Source: Paenibacillus dendrobii (GTDB lineage Bacteria > Bacillota > Bacilli > Paenibacillales > Paenibacillaceae). From it: a stretch of DNA of 64,000 bases. This document shows positions 28,137 through 37,274 of the stretch, one piece after another (the stretch's first letter is position 1; each line of letters begins with the position of its first letter). Location: the NCBI RefSeq assembly GCF_009807035.1, contig NZ_WUBI01000001.1:2852001-2916000 (forward strand), given 5' to 3'. Position numbers and translations under genes: made by a program. The notes under the pieces were generated by a model that saw only the letters and a program-made list of their open reading frames with translations, was not told where the DNA came from and searched no databases.

Positions 28137-30371
28137 ATGTTGAAACCGTTTGTGTTTGCGAAAACATTCACTCAATTCGTCAGCAGCCGCAAAGGCGCCT
28201 CTATCGTGCTGATCAGCTGGATTGTCATCATACTTGCACTTAGTCTGGCCGCTCCTAGCTCCAAACCTTATGCCGTGAACAGCGGCGAAGGCAGCGTGCA
28301 TAACGACACGCCGTCTGCAGTCGCGCAGCAAATCGTGGATGAACAATTCCCATCCAAGGATGGGCTGACCGCACTCTTGGTCTTCCATGATCCCGGCAAA
28401 ATTTCGGAGACCGACCGAAATGCCATTACCGAAGTCAGCAAGTGGCTCTCTTCTTCGGAGAAACCGCCGTATGTGTCGGCATCGCTGCCCTTTCATCAGC
28501 TACCGAAAAACGTTCAGGATCAGATGTTCTCCAAGGATCAAACAACGATGCTGCTGAACGTCAGTCTGCAAAAGGATCTTGAATCCGATCAGACGTATGA
28601 TACGCTGCAGCAAATCCGTGACCATGTGAAGAACATGCAAAACGGCAGCCTGCAGGTCGAAATCACCGGCCCGGCCGGCATTGCTTCGGACACGACCACG
28701 CTGTTCAAAAATGCAGACTTTGTTCTGATGTTGGCTACCGTCGTGCTGATTTTGATCATTTTGATCGTGATTTACCGCTCGCCACTGCTGGCTATTATGC
28801 CTCTTCTCATCTCCGGCATAGTCTATCTGGTCGTTGACCGTATTCTCGGTCTTGGCGGGAAGCTTGGCTGGTTCGTGGTCGAAAAGCAGTCGCTTTCGAT
28901 CATGATGATTCTGCTCTTCGCCGTATTGACCGACTACTGCCTGTTCGTCATCGCCCGCTTCCGCGAGGAGCTTCGCAAGACCGAATCGAAGCATGAAGCG
29001 ATGCGGCAGGCGCTGATACATGTCGCAGAGCCGATTCTATTCAGCGGAGGCACTGTGCTGATGGCGATGGTAATCTTGTTCACGGCGATCTTTAAACCTT
29101 ACAACCATTTCGCGCCCGTCTTTTCCATCGCGATGGTGGTCATTCTGATCGGTGGGGTCACGCTCATTCCGGCCTTGTTCACACTGGTCGGCCGCAAAGC
29201 GTTCTGGCCTTTTGTTCCGAAGGCAGGTACCGAACAGACCAAGGCCAAGAAGGAAGGCGTATGGAGCCGGATCGGCACTTTCGTCACCCGGAAGCCGGCC
29301 ATAACCGCGGGTGTTCTGCTGGTCTTGCTGCTGGCCTCATCCGCCAACCTGTTTGGCATGAAGTATTCCTTCAACATCATGAAGTCGTTTCCGGCTGATA
29401 TTTCATCCAGACAGGGCTTCGATATTCTGGAGGAACGCTTCCCGCCAGGACAACTTGCGCCGGTTACCGCTGTGCTGAAATCCGATCACAAGATGGACGT
29501 GAACGCCGACCTTATCAAGCAGATCTCAGCGCTCAGCGACAAACTCAAGTCCGAAGGCCGAATCAGCGCTGTTACGCCTGTGCTGACATCGCAGCAGGTA
29601 AATAGCGGTAAACTGCCTGACAAGATGCTGGCCGAGTCCGGGCAAGCGATCAAGCTTCAGCTCACGCTGGAGGATAATCCGTATGATCCTGCGGCACTGG
29701 ACAAACTCGCCCAGCTTCGCAAGGACAGCAGCCGCCTGCTGAAGGAAAGCGGATTTTCATCGGAACAGGTTTCCCTGCATTTTGCCGGGCAAACGGCTGA
29801 GCAGCTCGACGTGCGGATCATGAACCAGCGAGACACGACCGTTCTTTTCACGCTGATTACGATGTCCATCGCCGTGATGCTGGCCTTCCAGGCCCGCTCC
29901 GTTAAGATGGCAGCCACCATGATTCTCACGATGCTCCTGTCTTACGCAGGCACCATGGGGCTCGGCTGGCTCATCTTCCATGAGTTCCTGGGTTATGATT
30001 CCGTCAGCTACCGTCTGCCGGTATACACCTTCGTCTTCCTGATCGCGCTCGGCGTGGATTACAACATCATGCTCGTGTCCCGCATCCGGGAGGAAGTGAA
30101 AAAATATGAATGGATGGAAGCTGTCAAACGGGGCGTCTCGCTGACGGGCGGCGTCATCTCTTCCGCCGGCATTATTCTGGCAGCCACCTTCTGCGTACTC
30201 ATCACGCAGCCGCTGCAGGAGCTGTTCCTGTTCGGCATTCTGATGGCGATGGGGATTCTGATCGATACCTTCCTGGTACGCGGCATGCTGCTTCCAGCCA
30301 TATTGACACTCATTGGGGGCAGCAAGCGAAAAGCCATTCATAAAAATAATCTTCCGGTTCATCCGGAATAA
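28137..30371 (+). CDS. MMPL/RND family membrane transporter, YdfJ-like
   Basis: 744 residues with 12 predicted membrane segments in the RND layout: one at the N-terminus, a large extracellular loop, five segments, then the same pattern repeated. Sequence such as DYCLFVIARFREEL and its second-half equivalent DYNIMLVSRIREEV marks the two MMPL repeats. Homologues such as YdfJ export hydrophobic compounds by proton antiport. AGGAGG lies 9 nt before ATG 28137. No dedicated regulator is adjacent; the small membrane protein downstream is probably co-transcribed. Confidence 0.93.
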   Translation: MLKPFVFAKTFTQFVSSRKGASIVLISWIVIILALSLAAPSSKPYAVNSGEGSVHNDTPSAVAQQIVDEQFPSKDGLTALLVFHDPGKISETDRNAITEVSKWLSSSEKPPYVSASLPFHQLPKNVQDQMFSKDQTTMLLNVSLQKDLESDQTYDTLQQIRDHVKNMQNGSLQVEITGPAGIASDTTTLFKNADFVLMLATVVLILIILIVIYRSPLLAIMPLLISGIVYLVVDRILGLGGKLGWFVVEKQSLSIMMILLFAVLTDYCLFVIARFREELRKTESKHEAMRQALIHVAEPILFSGGTVLMAMVILFTAIFKPYNHFAPVFSIAMVVILIGGVTLIPALFTLVGRKAFWPFVPKAGTEQTKAKKEGVWSRIGTFVTRKPAITAGVLLVLLLASSANLFGMKYSFNIMKSFPADISSRQGFDILEERFPPGQLAPVTAVLKSDHKMDVNADLIKQISALSDKLKSEGRISAVTPVLTSQQVNSGKLPDKMLAESGQAIKLQLTLEDNPYDPAALDKLAQLRKDSSRLLKESGFSSEQVSLHFAGQTAEQLDVRIMNQRDTTVLFTLITMSIAVMLAFQARSVKMAATMILTMLLSYAGTMGLGWLIFHEFLGYDSVSYRLPVYTFVFLIALGVDYNIMLVSRIREEVKKYEWMEAVKRGVSLTGGVISSAGIILAATFCVLITQPLQELFLFGILMAMGILIDTFLVRGMLLPAILTLIGGSKRKAIHKNNLPVHPE

Positions 30372-30393
30372 ACGATAATAAGGAGGAACTACC

Positions 30394-30834
30394 ATGTTTG
30401 GATTTATGCTATTTCTGCATTTGGGAGGCTTGCTCGCCTGGGTTGGAGGATTGATCGTGGTCATTGCGATGATCGGCCTGCTCAGCAAACAACTCGGCGC
30501 GTCTGCCGACTCCAATCTGCTCGCACGCAAAAGCCTCAGCATCTTCAGTTACCTGGCACATCCAGGTGCCGTGCTTGTCCTCGGCAGCGGCTTGTATCTG
30601 ATCCTGAAAATGGGCTCCGGCAGCAAGCCGCTCTGGCTGGACATTATGGAAATGGGCGGCGGTACCATCGCCATTCTCTCCTTGATCGTCACCGGCATTC
30701 TCGGCAGTAAGGTCAAGAAAAAACTAAAGGCCGCCGGAGGGCAGCCCGTAAAAGTTACCGGATACCTAACGACGATGACTGCTCTGATGGTGCTTATCCT
30801 CGGCGTCGTGCTGGTGGTGAGTTTGAAAATATAA
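30394..30834 (+). CDS. Small four-helix membrane protein (DUF2269-like)
   Basis: 146 residues with four hydrophobic helices (about 5-27, 48-69, 82-103, 122-143). It resembles the DUF2269-type integral membrane proteins. It starts 22 bp after the MMPL gene with AAGGAGG upstream, so it is likely a partner or passenger in the same operon. No function is assigned. Confidence 0.78.
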   Translation: MFGFMLFLHLGGLLAWVGGLIVVIAMIGLLSKQLGASADSNLLARKSLSIFSYLAHPGAVLVLGSGLYLILKMGSGSKPLWLDIMEMGGGTIAILSLIVTGILGSKVKKKLKAAGGQPVKVTGYLTTMTALMVLILGVVLVVSLKI

Positions 30835-30850
30835 AACGTAACCAATGATG

Positions 30851-30892
30851 AAAAGGCCGCCTGTCAGCTGTTGAAGCTGAAGACGGCCTTTT
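30851..30892. terminator. Bidirectional terminator
   Basis: AAAAGGCCG (30851-30859) pairs with CGGCCTTTT (30884-30892). It lies between the convergent MMPL operon and the 793-residue enzyme gene. Confidence 0.85.
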
Positions 30893-30941
30893 CATGCCTA
30901 TTGCGTGCTGATGCCTCACTTAATAACGGATTAAGCCGATA

Positions 30942-33323
30942 TTATATGAACAAATCCCGGACGATCCGACCGTCCATACCTACCCAGCAAGCTTCCTGTA
31001 CATACGCACGGACCGACCTGGACTCATCATGAATCTGAACATTCGCTTCGCCGATATTGCAATGAATCAGCTCCACCTGCGGCTCTGTCACATCAATTTG
31101 AAGCGCTCCTTCCGTTTCCGTAACGCGGCAATTCCATGTCAACCAGCGTCCTTCTGCGTCTTTTGCTACGTACGCTTTTCCCAGACATACTTCTTCAAGA
31201 CATTTAAAATGCTCATGCACGTCGTTATCCTGCAGGTTTTTCTCGTGCCAATCCGAGATCATCCCAATATACTGCTCTCCGATGACAAATTCGCGGGAAG
31301 GATGCTTCAGCGTATGATGATGCCCCTGCTGCGCCTGCCCAGGATCTGCCTGAATCATCGGCTCGCTGATCTGCCTGGCGCGGATATACGGGTCGGGAAC
31401 GAAGGCCCATCTTAACTGGCCTGTATTCATATCCACCATTTGCACGCTGCTGCCCAGCGCGTTCATTGTTTGCTCAAGATAAGACACTTGTCCGGTTAGC
31501 AAATATGCATACCAAGTGGCGTAAGTCCGCCATGAGGTCCAGCCATGCGGTGAATTCAGCATATTCGGTTGAATCGCCACATCATATTGCGATTCCCAGA
31601 AACGCCGCGTCGCTCCTCTTTGGCGGCCGTCCGGGATCAGCAAATTCGTCAGGGAGTCATGCCCCTTCAACAGCTTAAGCGCAGCCTCGCGATAGGTATC
31701 CCGCAACCTTCCGTCCGGCTGCATCAAGGCAAATAATCCAAGCTGAAGCGCGCTGCAGCTGATCATCCCATCCTCATAGGTGAGCTCTCCTTCGGTATCG
31801 ATATCACCGTCCGCCGCCACCAATTCATCCATCGCTCTGCGTACAGAATCCATATGACGTTCACGCCGTTCACGCCATGCGAAGTCCCGATCAGCTAGTG
31901 CCATTTCAGCCTGAATCAACTCCATGATGCTTTTGGCCGGATAAATGACCGATGTGTAATGCGTCCGTCCAGCCCGATATGAACCATCCGGAGCCTGAGC
32001 GTGGGCGATCAGCCAGTCCGCCAAGTCGGAGGCCCTTTGTAAGGCGGATTCATCGCCTGTCGCTTCGTATCTGTCAACCAAAACGCCGACCATGGAGCTC
32101 ACATTCTGAATCCGGTGTTTTACAAGCAGCGGTTCATGCCGCTCCTCATCGAACATCAAGGGATAGATGGCATCCAAGATTTTATCCGTTCGCTCAAGCA
32201 TGTCGCGGTCAGGGAGATACCGTTCTGCCGTATAGAGGGTGTATAACCCGTACCAGCTTTCACAGTGCGACGTTGCCCGCGGAGGGTACACAAGCGCAGC
32301 CGTTCTCGCCTTCTCCATGAACCATAGCCAAGGCGGCCTTACAGAAATCATCGCCTCGCTTTGTTTACCGGAGCCATTTTCCACGTAAATATGTATTTGC
32401 CCCCATGTTTCTCCTGCTTGAAGCAACAATTCATACTGATCCGTACCGACAGCATCTGGCTTTACGATCATCCGTCGCCCATCCGGCAACTGCATCCGGG
32501 CAGTGACGCTCTCTGCCGAATGAATCGTCAATCGAGTACACTCCCCCTGCGCTAATGTAGTCCGTTCAAGCTCCAGCATCGGTGCAGCGGAGACCGGGGC
32601 CAATGCCGGAAGCAGTCTGTCCAGCTGCTTAAGCGGGATCAAACGAAGAGTCCACTCCTGGGTCTCACCTGGAAGTAGCTGGAATAACCCTTGAGGATGG
32701 CGTTCCGGCAGAGGGCCCGCATGCAGGAAATCGAGCGTAAACGTCTCGACGCGGTGGCCTCCCCATTCCAGTTCCCCTTCCATGTAGCCGACGTTGTACT
32801 GCAAACTCCAGGACGCAATGGGCCGCTGACACGAAAGTCCGAGTACAGCCCCTTCGGGCCTCATGCAATACCCCCAGAAATGAGTCCGTTCACAACGCAG
32901 CATGGTCGGAAAAAACGTATCGTTCCATTCCGGAAATTTCTCCATATAGGTGTCTATGCCGGTCATCAAACCGAGCGAAGCCGGCTGTACCACAATTTTC
33001 CCCGTATTCGCAACAGCCGCAGTAACGGCAAGTTCACCGTCCACGCTGTGATAGCGGAGAGAGAAGCTGAGCGGCCCAGCATGGCCAGTAAAGGAGGCTC
33101 CATCCTCTCCGTTTTCATCCAGCGCCAAATCAATGACATGCTGCTCTCCGTCCCACTCTCCTTGCCAGGTAAAACCGGAATATTTTCCATCCCTAAAACC
33201 GACGTCAATCCAGCCGTCATCCTCCTTCAGCTTCAGGTTTTTCACTTTTCCGTTTCTGCTAAGCGCTGCTTGCCAGCGAGAACCGCCGATTTGTATCAAA
33301 GCATCCTGCACAGGTAATGTCAC
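30942..33323 (-). CDS. Putative carbohydrate-active enzyme, six-hairpin fold, specificity unknown
   Basis: 793 residues from GTG 33323 with AGGGAGGG upstream; no signal peptide, so probably cytoplasmic. The N-terminal 330 residues are beta-rich and contain an Ig-like part. The central part (about residues 330-650) has repeating helical hairpins (ESWYGLYTLYTAERYLPDRD, SMVGVLVDRYEATGD, DGMISCSALQLGLFAL) like (alpha/alpha)6-barrel glycosidases and lyases. A C-terminal beta domain follows. It is the last gene of the YesMN-LplABC unit and presumably processes the imported oligosaccharide. I cannot assign a CAZy family. Confidence 0.7.
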   Translation of the reverse strand: MTLPVQDALIQIGGSRWQAALSRNGKVKNLKLKEDDGWIDVGFRDGKYSGFTWQGEWDGEQHVIDLALDENGEDGASFTGHAGPLSFSLRYHSVDGELAVTAAVANTGKIVVQPASLGLMTGIDTYMEKFPEWNDTFFPTMLRCERTHFWGYCMRPEGAVLGLSCQRPIASWSLQYNVGYMEGELEWGGHRVETFTLDFLHAGPLPERHPQGLFQLLPGETQEWTLRLIPLKQLDRLLPALAPVSAAPMLELERTTLAQGECTRLTIHSAESVTARMQLPDGRRMIVKPDAVGTDQYELLLQAGETWGQIHIYVENGSGKQSEAMISVRPPWLWFMEKARTAALVYPPRATSHCESWYGLYTLYTAERYLPDRDMLERTDKILDAIYPLMFDEERHEPLLVKHRIQNVSSMVGVLVDRYEATGDESALQRASDLADWLIAHAQAPDGSYRAGRTHYTSVIYPAKSIMELIQAEMALADRDFAWRERRERHMDSVRRAMDELVAADGDIDTEGELTYEDGMISCSALQLGLFALMQPDGRLRDTYREAALKLLKGHDSLTNLLIPDGRQRGATRRFWESQYDVAIQPNMLNSPHGWTSWRTYATWYAYLLTGQVSYLEQTMNALGSSVQMVDMNTGQLRWAFVPDPYIRARQISEPMIQADPGQAQQGHHHTLKHPSREFVIGEQYIGMISDWHEKNLQDNDVHEHFKCLEEVCLGKAYVAKDAEGRWLTWNCRVTETEGALQIDVTEPQVELIHCNIGEANVQIHDESRSVRAYVQEACWVGMDGRIVRDLFI

Positions 33324-33367
33324 CGCTATTCCCTCCCTTGTTCGTTTGCATCCATGATGATTGATTA

Positions 33368-34252
33368 TTACTCCTTAACCGAACCGAGCATAATGCCGTG
33401 AATAAAGAACCGCTGCAGAAACGGATACACGATGAGGATCGGCAGCATGGAAATGACGATCTTTGCGGCATTAAGCGTCTTGTTGGACAATTGCGCCGCC
33501 TGGCGCAGTTCCTCCGTTGTCATGTTGTCCGTATTGATCTGCACGACCAATTGCTGAATGTACGTCTGCAGCGGATAATGCTCCTGCTTATTCATTAAGA
33601 TCAGTCCATCGAAAAAGGAATTCCAATGCCCTACGATGCTAAACAACGTGATCGTAGCAAGCACCGGAACAGACAGCGGTAAATACACTTTAAGCAGCAT
33701 GTACCAAGGCCCTGCACCGTCCATCATTCCCGCTTCGTCCATATCCTTCGGAATGCTCCTGAAGAAGTTCACAAGCAAAATGACGTTAAATACAGGCACG
33801 GCGGTCGGCAGTACCAAGGCCCAAATCGTGTCGAGCAGTCCATACGATTTAATCGTCACGAACCAAGGAATCAAGCCGCCTCCAAACAGCATCGTGAACA
33901 CGATGAACCACATATAGACGTTTCGGAAACGGAATTGCTGCGGGCTGCGCGACAAAGGGTAGGCCATCAGGGCGCATACGATAAAATTGATAATGCCCCC
34001 CAGAAAAACACGCTCGAGCGAAACGCCGAATGCGGTGAAAAAAGCCCGTTCCTGCAATATCTTTTTGTAGGAAGAAAGCGTGAAATCCACCGGCAGCCAG
34101 GATACCATTCCCCCGGCAACCGCGGATTTGTCGCTAAGGGATACCGCTACCGTATACCAGATCGGAAAAATGCAAAGCAACGATGAAATGATTAAAATAG
34201 CGACGATCACGACATCAGCCGTTCTTGACAGCAATGTGATATTTCGAACCAT
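33368..34252 (-). CDS. Oligosaccharide ABC importer permease, LplC/YtcP type
   Basis: 294 residues with six membrane segments and coupling loop MDEAGMMDGAGPWYMLLKVYLP, as in carbohydrate importers of the CUT1 group. The ending (RFFIHGIMLGSVKE) is typical of LplC/YtcP. GAGGGGG precedes ATG 34252. It starts 15 bp after the LplB-type permease stop and forms the heterodimeric channel with it. Confidence 0.93.
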   Translation of the reverse strand: MVRNITLLSRTADVVIVAILIISSLLCIFPIWYTVAVSLSDKSAVAGGMVSWLPVDFTLSSYKKILQERAFFTAFGVSLERVFLGGIINFIVCALMAYPLSRSPQQFRFRNVYMWFIVFTMLFGGGLIPWFVTIKSYGLLDTIWALVLPTAVPVFNVILLVNFFRSIPKDMDEAGMMDGAGPWYMLLKVYLPLSVPVLATITLFSIVGHWNSFFDGLILMNKQEHYPLQTYIQQLVVQINTDNMTTEELRQAAQLSNKTLNAAKIVISMLPILIVYPFLQRFFIHGIMLGSVKE

Positions 34253-34267
34253 GCGTTTTTCCCCCTC

Positions 34268-35155
34268 TTAAAAAATACGATAGTTGGCGAATTTGGACGC
34301 CAGTACGTAAGAAATGATGATGAGCACAAAGCTGATTACCGACTTCAGCAGGCCAACGGCCGTCGCCAAACCATATTGGACCTGAAGCAGACCGGCACGG
34401 TAGACATACGTATCGATAATATCGCCAGAATCGTAGACAAGGGGATTGTATAAATTGAATATTTGGTCAAAACCGGCATTCAGTACATTGCCAAGGCTTA
34501 GCGTAGCAAGCAAAATAATGGTTGGCTTGAGGCTTGGCAGCGTAATATATCTCAGCTGCTGGAGCCTGCTTGCGCCGTCGATGGATGCCGCCTCGTAAAG
34601 AGACGGATTAATCCCCGTCAGCGCCGCCAAATAGACGATCGTACCGAATCCAAATTCCTTCCACACGTCACTGGTCACGACAATGCCCGGAAACCAGTGG
34701 TTGCTGCCAAGGAACATAATCGGCTCCATGCCGATTCCGCTCAGGATCTGGTTAACCAAGCCGTCCATGGACAGCAGGTCAGAAATGATTCCGGCCAGAA
34801 TAACCCACGACAGAAAATGGGGCAAGTAGACGATCGTTTGCACACTGCGCTTGATCAGCACGGTTCTGACCTCGTTCAGCAGAAGCGCGAAAATGACGGG
34901 AACGATCATGTTAGCCACAATTTTGAGCACGGCAATATAAATCGTGTTAAAAAAAATGTTTCGGCTGTCAGGCAGCTCGAACAAATAACGGAAGTTGTCC
35001 AGGCCCACCCATTCCGAATGCCAGAAACCAAGGCCTGGTTTAAAATTTTGGAATGCGATTGTGGTGCCGAACATCGGCACGATACTGAATAATATGAGCA
35101 GCAAAATGCCGGGCAGCAGCATCAGGTGGTAATGAAGCGCAAACGATCTTTTCAT
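34268..35155 (-). CDS. Oligosaccharide ABC importer permease, LplB/YteP type
   Basis: 295 residues, six membrane segments, coupling loop YEAASIDGASRLQQLRYITLP. It belongs to the LplB/YteP group that pairs with LplC permeases and a lipoprotein. No ATPase gene is present in the locus; such systems usually share a genome-wide MsmX-type ATPase. It follows the binding-protein gene after 197 bp, which hold a hairpin at 35313-35339 (GGGACAA/TTGTCCC). Confidence 0.93.
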   Translation of the reverse strand: MKRSFALHYHLMLLPGILLLILFSIVPMFGTTIAFQNFKPGLGFWHSEWVGLDNFRYLFELPDSRNIFFNTIYIAVLKIVANMIVPVIFALLLNEVRTVLIKRSVQTIVYLPHFLSWVILAGIISDLLSMDGLVNQILSGIGMEPIMFLGSNHWFPGIVVTSDVWKEFGFGTIVYLAALTGINPSLYEAASIDGASRLQQLRYITLPSLKPTIILLATLSLGNVLNAGFDQIFNLYNPLVYDSGDIIDTYVYRAGLLQVQYGLATAVGLLKSVISFVLIIISYVLASKFANYRIF

Positions 35156-35352
35156 GATTACCTCTCACCTCTCATGCAGTCAGGAGAAAACTTCAATTTA
35201 CGTCATATCAATGAAGTTAAATCGTTGTTATGCGAATCTAATTAAAAGATTAAATAAAAAGGCTTAGGGCGTGACAAGACGCCTGCAAGTCTCTCATGCT
35301 CAAGAGAAGCGGGGGACAAAACATCCATTGTCTTGTCCCACCCACTTTGCAT

Positions 35353-36972
35353 TTACTCTCCGAGCGCCTCGCGTACTTCCTTCGTAATTTGATCACCGCC
35401 AAGCTTCTTCCACTGCTCTACAAACGTATCGAACGATTCCAGCGGCTCTTTGCCCATAATGATTTTCAGAAACGTTTCCTTCTCCATCTTATCGAGGGTC
35501 GCATTTTTCAGCTCCATCGTTTTCGTAATGGAAGTGAACAGATTTTCGGCTGGCTTAAGCTGTGCGTGAAGCGGATCGCTTCCGACCGTGTAGGAATAAT
35601 ACGGCTGCCAGGCTCCCAAATCCTTGATAGGATCGAAGTTCGAAGCCTTTGCCTTCGCATAAATGTCCTGCATCTCAGGAATCATGTCCTCCGGTTTGGA
35701 TTTACCGCTCAGGACGTCTCTCAGCATATCGTGCTTGCGGGTCACGGTATCCGCATTTTCAATGACCAACCGCATCGGCCAATACCCCGGATTCACCCGA
35801 TTATCCAGCTGTTTGGCGTCCGGATCCGTTCCTCTTTCACCAGCAACCGTCGTATTTAAGGCGATCATGGCTGCTTCCGGATGCGCGATTCCCTTCTTGA
35901 CGACGACAAACGAGTTACTCACCGGAACCGTGTGCGTATTGAAGTTCCCTTCGGCATCCAAAGGCGCGGCTAGAGCCACCCAGTCGGATTTCGGATTGTT
36001 TTTCACCGCATCTCCCAGGGCTCCCCAAGGCAACCACCAAGGCCCGAAGAACATGCCTGCTTTGCCGCCGCTCATCAATTCGTAAGCTTCTTTGCGGAGC
36101 GCAAATTCCTTGTCGATAATCCCTGCCGCGTACCAATCTCTTAACTTGGCCAGGCCATCCTTGACCTGAGGCTGGATCGATCCGTAAGAAACCTGTCCTT
36201 CTTTATCTTTCATCCAATAATCCGGGTATGCTCCATAATAGCTGAAAATCGAAGCGAAACCATTATCGCCGTAGACGAGATCGATCGGCGAACCCGGCAA
36301 TCCGATCGTGTCCGCTTTTCCGTTGCCGTCAGGGTCCTTCTCCATGAAAGCTTTGGCAACGGCCTCGATGTCATCTATCGTCTTGGGCTCCTCCAGTCCG
36401 AGCTTATCCAGCCAATCCTTCCGCACCCAGAGGAAATAAGGGGCATCCCCTTGCGGTACGATATTCGGAATAGCCATCAACTTATCGTCAAAAGTCGCCT
36501 TTTCCAGCGCCTTTCCATTCGTTGTCGCATAAAAGTCTTTAACTTGCTTTGAAGCATACTTTTCATAAACTTGCGACAGATCCTCCAACTGCCCTGCTTC
36601 AACCATCTGACGCAGTTCCTTCTCCCCAACGACCATGACGTCCGGAATGTCGTTGCTGGCAATGGCAACTTGAACCTTTTGGGTGAACGGGTCACCGCTT
36701 TTGGCCGTTAGCGTGTAATCGAACTTAATGTTCGTCTTGTCGAAGATATAGCGCGTGAACTGGTTATTGTCCACCGTATCTCCTGCTGGAAGGGATTTAT
36801 CCTCCGGATTGAGCGGCTTCGCAACTGTGAGGGTTACGGGCTCGGGATATTTATAGAATGGTTCTGCCGGTGTCGCTGCCTCATTCGTCTTGGAAGTACC
36901 CTGATCGTTGGCTCCACAACCATTAACGATGAACACGGTACTTGCAAGTATTGCGAACATCCATTTTTTCAT
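35353..36972 (-). CDS. Oligosaccharide ABC importer binding lipoprotein, LplA/YtcQ type
   Basis: 539 residues from ATG 36972 (GGGGGAG 6 nt upstream); the frame runs further upstream but without a ribosome binding site. The lipoprotein signal has lipobox VNGC. The mature protein is of the large (about 500-residue) extracellular sugar-binding type found in LplA/YtcQ systems. A cre-like site lies 24 bp before the start. It captures the oligosaccharide for the two permeases downstream; the two-component genes upstream probably sense the same ligand. Confidence 0.93.
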   Translation of the reverse strand: MKKWMFAILASTVFIVNGCGANDQGTSKTNEAATPAEPFYKYPEPVTLTVAKPLNPEDKSLPAGDTVDNNQFTRYIFDKTNIKFDYTLTAKSGDPFTQKVQVAIASNDIPDVMVVGEKELRQMVEAGQLEDLSQVYEKYASKQVKDFYATTNGKALEKATFDDKLMAIPNIVPQGDAPYFLWVRKDWLDKLGLEEPKTIDDIEAVAKAFMEKDPDGNGKADTIGLPGSPIDLVYGDNGFASIFSYYGAYPDYWMKDKEGQVSYGSIQPQVKDGLAKLRDWYAAGIIDKEFALRKEAYELMSGGKAGMFFGPWWLPWGALGDAVKNNPKSDWVALAAPLDAEGNFNTHTVPVSNSFVVVKKGIAHPEAAMIALNTTVAGERGTDPDAKQLDNRVNPGYWPMRLVIENADTVTRKHDMLRDVLSGKSKPEDMIPEMQDIYAKAKASNFDPIKDLGAWQPYYSYTVGSDPLHAQLKPAENLFTSITKTMELKNATLDKMEKETFLKIIMGKEPLESFDTFVEQWKKLGGDQITKEVREALGE

Positions 36973-36995
36973 GAAAGCTCCCCCAGTCATCTTTT

Positions 36996-37009
36996 TGTTT
37001 ACGCTTACA
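36996..37009 (-). promoter_or_regulatory. cre-like site upstream of the binding-protein gene
   Basis: On the minus strand TGTAAGCGTAAACA matches 13 of 14 positions of TGWNANCGNTNWCA. It lies 24 bp before the start codon of the sugar-binding lipoprotein gene. Confidence 0.5.
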
Positions 37010-37224
37010 CAAATCATTTCAAAGGCTCGTGAATGGCCTATCACCTTATGTCTATTGTATAACTGGCTTTGCTTCCCGGAGTTTTCATTCTTTCTTCGGA
37101 ATAGGACTCATTTCATTCGTTATCATGTTCCTTGCCTCCGTCGACCATGAATCTTTCAATCGTTTGTGCCCCTGCCTGTGCATCGTTTGCAGCCCCTACG
37201 TCGATCCATATCTGTTATGCGCAG

Positions 37225-37260
37225 ACGGGCCCGGCAGAACCGCTGTCCTGCCAGGCCCGT
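37225..37260. other. Strong hairpin between the yesN-like and lplA-like genes
   Basis: ACGGGCC (37225-37231) and GGCAG (37233-37237) pair with CTGCC (37248-37252) and GGCCCGT (37254-37260). No T-run follows on either strand. It sits 15 bp past the regulator stop and may protect or partly terminate the two-component mRNA. The rest of the 300-bp gap holds the lplA-like promoter region. Confidence 0.55.
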
Positions 37261-37274
37261 CACCGCGAAGTCCG

